Part shown: piece after piece, positions 59,052 to 64,000 of the stretch
How the letters are laid out: each line of letters starts with the position of its first letter
Position numbering within the stretch: position 1 is the stretch's first letter
Source of the DNA: Acinetobacter sp. TGL-Y2
GTDB lineage: Bacteria; Pseudomonadota; Gammaproteobacteria; Pseudomonadales; Moraxellaceae
DNA length: 64,000 nucleotides
NCBI RefSeq assembly: GCF_001612555.1
Contig: NZ_CP015111.1
Coordinates: forward strand, 186,001 to 250,000
Direction: 5' to 3'
Translations under genes and position numbers: made by a program
The notes under the pieces: model-generated
Databases searched by the model: none
The model's input: the letters and a program-made list of their open reading frames with translations, nothing else
Told to the model about the DNA's origin: nothing

Positions 59052-59348
59052 TCATTGCAATAATTTACTTTGAACTTCATCAAGCAGCTTTTGATCTGTT
59101 AGGAAGATACGTGTTCTGGAATTGTGCTTAACCTCAATAGAGGGACCGAAGTAATTTTTGAAAGTTTCTAACGTGGTTATGAACGATGTGAAGGGGATAA
59201 CCTCTTTATTTGAATTTTTCTTCCGGTCATTCTTCTCAGCTACTAACAGGTACTGAATCAATACGGCGTAATAGTCTTCCGTTGTGTCATGTTGAAATTC
59301 ATCAATCACGCTTTTATAAAATATCGAAAAATGAATTAATTGATTCAT
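59052..59348 (-). CDS. Hypothetical protein, 98 aa
   Basis: Small soluble protein with helical N-terminal half (NQLIHFSIFYKSVIDEFQHD) and a strand-rich C-terminal half. Start ATG 59348 follows AGGGAATTTATAT on the minus strand. No similarity to other proteins of the window was found beyond general size. Function unknown. Confidence 0.55.
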   Translation of the reverse strand: MNQLIHFSIFYKSVIDEFQHDTTEDYYAVLIQYLLVAEKNDRKKNSNKEVIPFTSFITTLETFKNYFGPSIEVKHNSRTRIFLTDQKLLDEVQSKLLQ

Positions 59349-59446
59349 ATATAAATTCCCTAATAAATTTGAAGTATCAGCTATTTATAACGTCTAATCC
59401 TCAGTTCCTGTACCTATACTGAATAACCTATAGAAATTATTGTTTC

Positions 59447-59827
59447 ATGCTATATTCAGTAAAGCTAGAATACTGTGTAAATATGTTTATAGGAAATGAA
59501 AGAAGGATGATTGCATCACATCTGAATAGCAGTTTTTGCCTTGAAAGTATGTTTCATGATGAAGTGTATCAATTGGTTCAATTTCCGGTATTCACTACTA
59601 AGGCAGATTTTCTAAAATACTTGCTTAATTCGGGATGGAAATTCGAAATATTAGTACCGGACTTAACAATATTTGTTGATCTACTTATTGTTAATAATAG
59701 ATGGGTGCATGGTGGCTATGGTACGACTTCTGATGAAACAAATAATAATTCTGAAAGTGATGAAAATAGAATCTATTTTCGATTAAGTAAAATTGAAAAA
59801 GAAGTTTATGCGATTAAAGAACTCTGA
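59447..59827 (+). CDS. Hypothetical acidic protein, 126 aa
   Basis: Soluble, with several Phe-rich strands (YQLVQFPVFTTKADFLKYLL) and an acidic asparagine-rich segment near the C-terminus. ATG 59447 has only a weak ribosome-binding site; an ATG at 59483 (MFIGNERRM) is another possible start. No recognised family. Confidence 0.5.
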   Translation: MLYSVKLEYCVNMFIGNERRMIASHLNSSFCLESMFHDEVYQLVQFPVFTTKADFLKYLLNSGWKFEILVPDLTIFVDLLIVNNRWVHGGYGTTSDETNNNSESDENRIYFRLSKIEKEVYAIKEL

Positions 59828-59903
59828 GAACATTTTTTTCGAGTTTTCTTTCATGCTTTAAAGATAGCATTAATACCATTAGTAAGACATTAATGCTATA
59901 AAA

Positions 59904-60454
59904 TCATTGATATTCTAAGTAACGCCAAAGAGGGTCTAGATATGAGTGTGCCTTAGCTCTTGCTGTTCTTAACTCTGCATTCGCCAATCCACCAAGAGGT
60001 GAATTATTATGCTTGTGAACACCAACTTAAGCATCACATGGGTCACAACGATAGACTTTTTTGGATGGTAAGAATACAGAGTGAGATTCACAGTATGGGC
60101 AAATCGGGGTGTATTGCTCATGCAGACCTTTGATTGCATCGTTAGTGATTTCACATAGTTCTTCATTGAAGCAGTCAATATTAAATAACTTGTGAGATAT
60201 GTTTAGAATATTTGATAAATCAGTAATAACTTTCTTTTGTGCCTGTGTTTTGCTTAAGCCCTGTTTTAACCAATAATCCATTAATGACCCGAAGCCTTTT
60301 AATATGGTTTTACGGGCATTCCAAAGAGCTTGATTGGCTAGAGTGCCAATTGGTTTCTCAGTCCCTTTGTGAGTTTTGGCCAGTGCATTGCAGGGGTTGC
60401 ATCGCCATAAACCATCTTTAAAATGTGCCGTGTTTTGCAGTATGAGCAAATCAT
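59904..60454 (-). pseudogene. DUF3268-type zinc-finger gene with a frameshift and an in-frame stop
   Basis: Real start is probably ATG 60454 (MICSYCKTRHI); a one-base shift in the TTTT run near 60420 is needed to join it to KDGLWRCNPCNALAK and the following THKG...IGTLANQALWNARK. The second unit CPYCESHSVFLPSKKVYRCD then meets TAA at 60027-60029 and continues in frame as VGVHKHNNSPLGGLANAELR and on to TGA 59904. Family members carry Tyr at the stop position (C.xYVG.H), so TAT or TAC to TAA is likely. Two zinc-binding units in tandem are thus both damaged. Confidence 0.65.
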
Positions 60455-60778
60455 CGGTAATTTACTTGAAAAGTCTAAAATAAACTTTGATAAATCAGGT
60501 TTTTCGATCCTTTATATTTTCTGTCCCCGTAATGCCATAAATGATAACGTAAAAACTATTTTTTTCTCAATCGATGTGGCATACTTGCCTTATATTCAAT
60601 ATGTGGTTTGAAATAGAACTTACATAAGTGGACTTAAGACTTCTGTCTTAAGTATGGAATTCACGTTCCGATAGGATAAAGCTCACTCATTTAATTGTTT
60701 GAGCTTTATTTTTTTGTCACTATCAAATAAATTCGTATCGAGCTTTTACACACCTTATTCTTTACAGCCAATATCTTT
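60455..60778. other. Intergenic region with terminator
   Basis: Contains the hairpin AAAGCTCA...TTGAGCTTT followed by TTTTTTT (60678-60715), oriented for the plus strand, and no convincing gene. A 62-aa frame at 60423-60611 is judged accidental. Confidence 0.5.
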
Positions 60779-61780
60779 ATGTCGATACCCAATCAATTAA
60801 GTAATGCATTTGAATATATCTTAGATTCAGACTACTCATTGATTAAAAAATATAGAAAGCCTGAACCAATATTTGAACCTAAAGAAAATTTATTCGACTT
60901 CGATGCAACAGATAATTTCCCTCCAAATTCAATTAATATCTGTGAATATAATCCTGATCTTTCTCTACTAAGACGTTATAAGGTTGCCCTTGAATTATGC
61001 GGATTCAATGTCTATACCAAATTTGATGGTTTTGAAGAAATAAAGGCGCTATTTAACGAACCTCACCATAATTGGCACTCAGTCTTAAAGACAATTAGTG
61101 ACTATAAAAATAACAATATTTGCTCTCGTAATGTGCTGTATAAAGCCTTTGTACATAAATACGCCCTTTCTTTGATTATTGACGAAAGAGACCAGCAAAT
61201 TGTATTTTTTATGCCATTAACAGCCAAAATGTATCGGGATGAATTTTTTGGTGGTAGCTGCATATCTGATTTTTTTACGTTGTTTGTATTAATACCAAAA
61301 AGGAAAATTAAGCAGTTTAGTGCTTATGATCTCTATGATGAAATGCGTTCACATAAATTCAACTCATCCATGGCTTATGAACATAAAAACTTAAAGGGTT
61401 ATCAGGTCAGAAAACAATCAAAATGCATCCGAGATAATTTAAAGAAACATTTTGGGTACAATACTTTTTTTATCAAACCATTTGATATACCTTGTCATTT
61501 TGAAGTTGATGGTATTTTCATTCCTGATCAGTTCACTTGGTTGAAAAATAGTACAGGGCTTATTTTCAATTCATTTATAGAGATACAGACATTTATTTTT
61601 AAATACCTAAATTACGATTTCACTTATTTTGTTAATTATGAATATAAGGGTATCTCATCCGATAGTAATAGCACACCATGGGCATCAGTCTCTTGGATTA
61701 CTGATGATAAAAAGAATGAGATAAAGATTAGCAAAATGGGAAGAATACTTTTTGTTGAATTCCAAACGTCTGTTTGTTGA
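60779..61780 (+). CDS. Hypothetical protein, 333 aa, next to repeat array 2
   Basis: A large soluble protein with many aromatic residues, no signal peptide or membrane segment. Regions: NICEYNPDLSLLRRYKVALE, VLYKAFVHKYALSLIIDERD, RDNLKKHFGYNTFFIKPFDI. No DNA-binding motif could be named. Its stop is 36 bp before the 60-bp-period array (61816-62080), so it could bind or act with that array, as replication or partition proteins do. Function unknown. Confidence 0.6.
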   Translation: MSIPNQLSNAFEYILDSDYSLIKKYRKPEPIFEPKENLFDFDATDNFPPNSINICEYNPDLSLLRRYKVALELCGFNVYTKFDGFEEIKALFNEPHHNWHSVLKTISDYKNNNICSRNVLYKAFVHKYALSLIIDERDQQIVFFMPLTAKMYRDEFFGGSCISDFFTLFVLIPKRKIKQFSAYDLYDEMRSHKFNSSMAYEHKNLKGYQVRKQSKCIRDNLKKHFGYNTFFIKPFDIPCHFEVDGIFIPDQFTWLKNSTGLIFNSFIEIQTFIFKYLNYDFTYFVNYEYKGISSDSNSTPWASVSWITDDKKNEIKISKMGRILFVEFQTSVC

Positions 61781-61815
61781 TATACTTCTTTGCGGTATAT
61801 GGGTCTGCTGATAAG

Positions 61816-62080
61816 TGACACATCGCACACGCGATTTTAAGGACTCGTCATTCCATTTTTTGAAATTTTGAATAGTGGCATATCGCACACGCGATTTTCA
61901 GGGACCAATGAAACGGCAATTTATGGAACAAGCCGTGACATATCGCACACGCGATTTTGAGATAGAAACTACGAGGTTTAGAGCTTTCACCGGTATGACA
62001 TATCGCACATGCGGTTTTTAGATATAGCTTGAGAAATCAGGGAAGAAGTTGGAAGTGATATATCGCACATGCGGTTTTTA
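61816..62080 (-). repeat. Five 25-bp repeats with exact 60-bp period (array 2, inverted)
   Basis: TGACATATCGCACACGCG followed by ATTTTNA, at 61816, 61876, 61936, 61996 and 62056. It is the reverse complement of the repeat of array 1 at 17998-18262 with the same 60-bp step and the same number of copies. Spacers are unrelated. The last two copies have CATGCGGTTTTTA, closest to the first copy of array 1. Confidence 0.8.
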
Positions 62081-62106
62081 TGGTACTTAATTGAGGTTGT
62101 TCTTAA

Positions 62107-62808
62107 ATGTCAGGAAAAACGTTTTTTAGCCAAACCAAGCATACCATCATTGGTAATGTCCAGATCAACAATTTCAATGGTACATTTAAAAATGGGGGAT
62201 TCCATTCAAGTGGTATTGTACAAATAATTGGTAGTGGTATTCAGAAAACAGTTACCCTTAATCCCCAGCCATTTAGCCGTCTAAAAGTAAAAGGCTGTTT
62301 TGATATCAATTTCATGTTGTCTAATTCTGAGTCTATCCAGATCATTGCTGATGACAACTTAGTTGATCTTGTCGATCTAGAGTATGCTGCAGAAACATTA
62401 ATTGTCGGCTTTAAAGAGAACGTAAGCTTTCAAACACAGAACCCTTTGCTAATTAATATTGCTTATCCACGTTTGGATGCTGTAGAGCTAAAAGGCTCCG
62501 GTAATATCAATGTGGCCAATCTTAATCAAGACACTTTTGAGGCCTTATTAAAAGGCTCTGGTGATATTGATCTAAAGGGGACTGTTGGCCATGCCATTCT
62601 AACTTTAAGTGGCTCCGGTGATATTGATGCAATTGCATTAAAGGCCCTTAGAGTTGATGCTAAGCTCAAGGGTTCAGGTGATATTGAAGCTACAGCGACC
62701 GATGCTGCAGATGTTCGTCTTTCTGGCTCAGGTGACATCAAGATTTATGGTAATCCTGCATCACAACAATCAAAATGCTCTGGTTCCGGTGATATTAAGT
62801 TCAAATAA
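62107..62808 (+). CDS. GSGDI-repeat (DUF2807-like) protein, 233 aa
   Basis: Beta-helical protein with six GSGNI/GSGDI turns at intervals of about 20 residues from residue 137 on (KGSGDIDL, SGSGDIDA, KGSGDIEA, SGSGDIKI, SGSGDIKF). This matches the GIN/DUF2807 head domain. Proteins of this group normally have a signal peptide; none is visible here, so it may be cytoplasmic. It follows array 2 by 26 bp. Confidence 0.7.
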   Translation: MSGKTFFSQTKHTIIGNVQINNFNGTFKNGGFHSSGIVQIIGSGIQKTVTLNPQPFSRLKVKGCFDINFMLSNSESIQIIADDNLVDLVDLEYAAETLIVGFKENVSFQTQNPLLINIAYPRLDAVELKGSGNINVANLNQDTFEALLKGSGDIDLKGTVGHAILTLSGSGDIDAIALKALRVDAKLKGSGDIEATATDAADVRLSGSGDIKIYGNPASQQSKCSGSGDIKFK

Positions 62809-62860
62809 CCGCTTACTGCAAAAAGCCTATCGCCATACTGACGATAGGTATACATCAAAT

Positions 62861-63136
62861 TTAATTATCTTGAACCATAAGCCAACCAAGCGTTCCAACC
62901 CCATCGTTAACGATCTCTAGATGGTTGCTACCCTGATGAATCTTTATTTTTTTAAATCCAGTTTTTAAGAATCCTAAAGGCTTAGTTTGATTTAATTCAA
63001 TCCAAGTCTCTAAAGCAAGGTCTAGGTCTTCTTTAAGTTTTTTGAGGTCTTGCTTGTAGTCAACATCTAGTTCATCGATAAGCTCACCAAATACTATACG
63101 TTTTATTCCATCTAAATTAATTACTTTTACTTTCAT
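62861..63136 (-). CDS. Hypothetical protein, 91 aa
   Basis: Small acidic protein with an N-terminal strand pair (KVINLDGIKRIVFGELID) and a helix (LDVDYKQDLKKLKEDLDLAL). Start ATG 63136 with AGGACTTCTTT upstream. The motif copy at 63325 could be its promoter but is 190 nt away. Function unknown. Confidence 0.55.
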   Translation of the reverse strand: MKVKVINLDGIKRIVFGELIDELDVDYKQDLKKLKEDLDLALETWIELNQTKPLGFLKTGFKKIKIHQGSNHLEIVNDGVGTLGWLMVQDN

Positions 63137-63417
63137 AAAGAAGTCCTAATATGTTTAAACAAAAATTAAATTATCAATATAAGAGTTAAATACATTTTTT
63201 TCTATCAAATTTAATATGCTAGTTAATAAAGCATTCTGTTTTGATTTCTCTTTTTATAAAAAACTATCATTAAACAGGGGGGTTATAATCATTCGGGGTT
63301 ATTGCATAAATAAATATTTAAATATATAACCATATACCGCTTTTCAAGATTAGATATCTATTGTATATTGCATATACAAGAAAAATATTTATGTAATGTT
63401 GAAAGTGAGTATGTAAT
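63137..63417. other. Intergenic region with shared motif, copy 13
   Basis: AT-rich spacer. TATAACCATATACCGCT at 63325-63341 keeps the full core. It may serve the minus-strand gene at 62861 or the plus-strand gene at 63418; no second block was found at the usual spacing. Confidence 0.5.
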
Positions 63418-63837
63418 ATGAAGCCAATAAGTTTAAATCAACATGAAGTTATGAGCCAAAAACAAGCAAGTGCAATTCGTGCATGGTTGATTCTATCAAT
63501 CCCTTTTTTTGCCATTTTATTTACTGCCCTATTTTTAGACAAGGGCAGCCTATACTCCATCGTGTTTTTCTCCTTTGTGGCTTATGTCATCGCAGGACCA
63601 CGGTTCTTGGCCGACATTAAGGCTTACCATGATGAAAAGTATTTCTATAGTAGATTAGAAAGCGGTAAGCCAATCAAAGCCGAAGAAGCTCGTTATTTGA
63701 TTAATAAGCACGGCGCAACCTTATACCGTATTAATGGTCGAGATAATACAATTCAGGTCATTGTAGATGGTGAGCGATACACTATGAACCTTATTCCTGA
63801 AACAGAAAATGGAACTGTGAATAAAAAATCCAGTTAA
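63418..63837 (+). CDS. Two-pass membrane protein, 139 aa
   Basis: Two hydrophobic segments (residues 23-41 and 46-68) after a short polar N-terminus, then a cytoplasmic domain of about 70 residues (AEEARYLINKHGATLYRING). ATG 63418 has no strong ribosome-binding site; AAGTGAGTATGTAAT precedes it. Function unknown. Confidence 0.6.
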   Translation: MKPISLNQHEVMSQKQASAIRAWLILSIPFFAILFTALFLDKGSLYSIVFFSFVAYVIAGPRFLADIKAYHDEKYFYSRLESGKPIKAEEARYLINKHGATLYRINGRDNTIQVIVDGERYTMNLIPETENGTVNKKSS

Positions 63838-63884
63838 GCCATCTAATCCGTAAATCTTTATCATAATTTCACATTAGGATTGAT

Positions 63885-64000
63885 ATGAAAACTGACCTTG
63901 AAATTGGTGATTTAATTGTGCTGGATTCCATCACGATTAACTATATCTTTAGAAATCGACCTTACAAGGTCACTCATCTTACAAATGCGTTTGTTACCAG
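63885..64000 (+). CDS. Hypothetical protein, N-terminal part (truncated by window edge)
   Basis: ATG 63885 with AGGATTGAT upstream; frame open to the end (MKTDLEIGDLIVLDSITINY and on). Looks like a small beta-barrel start. Nothing more can be said. Confidence 0.5.
   Translation, partial: MKTDLEIGDLIVLDSITINYIFRNRPYKVTHLTNAFVT

Noticed and set aside
60423..60611. 62-aa plus-strand ORF
   Set aside because: It is antisense to the start of the zinc-finger gene and has no ribosome-binding site.

Overview
The window looks like part of a large, AT-rich conjugative plasmid of a gammaproteobacterium, most probably Acinetobacter or a close relative. This is inferred from base composition, gene style and the mix of F-type transfer genes, toxin-antitoxin cassettes and many small orphan genes. 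No rRNA, tRNA or chromosomal housekeeping genes were seen. The organism call is an inference; the plasmid call is stronger.

Region 1 (about 0-18 kb) is an accessory region of small, mostly minus-strand genes of unknown function. Twelve places carry the same motif, TATAACCATATACCGCA, always in the same orientation on the plus strand. Read on the minus strand it forms a promoter block (TGCGGTATATGGTTATAAT) 20-150 nt upstream of minus-strand genes, and eight copies have a second conserved block at fixed spacing. Four of these promoters are preceded by a repeated, hairpin-rich module with GNRA-like loops. Same-strand small genes behind repeated structured promoters resemble the leading region of conjugative plasmids, although no oriT was identified. 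The region also holds a Doc-type toxin operon and a HicAB cassette bounded by inverted copies of a 27-bp site.

Region 2 (about 18-26.3 kb) is gene-poor and repeat-rich. It contains five 25-bp repeats at exactly 60-bp periodicity (a second set of five, inverted, lies at 61.8-62.1 kb), a dense cluster of TATATAGG motifs and palindromes, a second pilin-like gene, several frameshifted small genes, structured segments, a 462-aa orphan protein and a stretch of nearly 2 kb without ORFs. The last part of that stretch (about 24.65-26.28 kb) is full of hairpins and ends in a strong terminator; it is the best candidate for an undescribed large structured RNA.

Region 3 (26.4-42.4 kb) is an F-type (MPF-F) type IV secretion operon on the plus strand: lytic transglycosylase, a GspE/PilB-like ATPase, a DsbA-like protein, an OmpA-domain lipoprotein, TraL, TraE, TraK, TraB, TraV, pilin TraA, TraC, a TrbI-domain protein, a TraF-like fragment, an S26 peptidase, TraF and TraH. 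The GspE-like ATPase is unexpected because F-type systems usually lack a VirB11/GspE-class motor. TraW, TraU, TraN, TraG and TrbC homologues were not recognised here.

Region 4 (42.4-52.2 kb, minus strand) carries orphan genes, a UvrD-like helicase, the coupling protein TraD and a 1001-aa membrane-anchored protein directly upstream of it. Region 5 (52.2-64 kb) carries a Sel1-repeat protein, secreted paralogues, a P4-type tyrosine integrase next to a third copy of the 27-bp site, a decayed DUF3268-type zinc-finger gene, the inverted 60-bp array, a GSGDI-repeat (DUF2807-like) protein and small membrane proteins.
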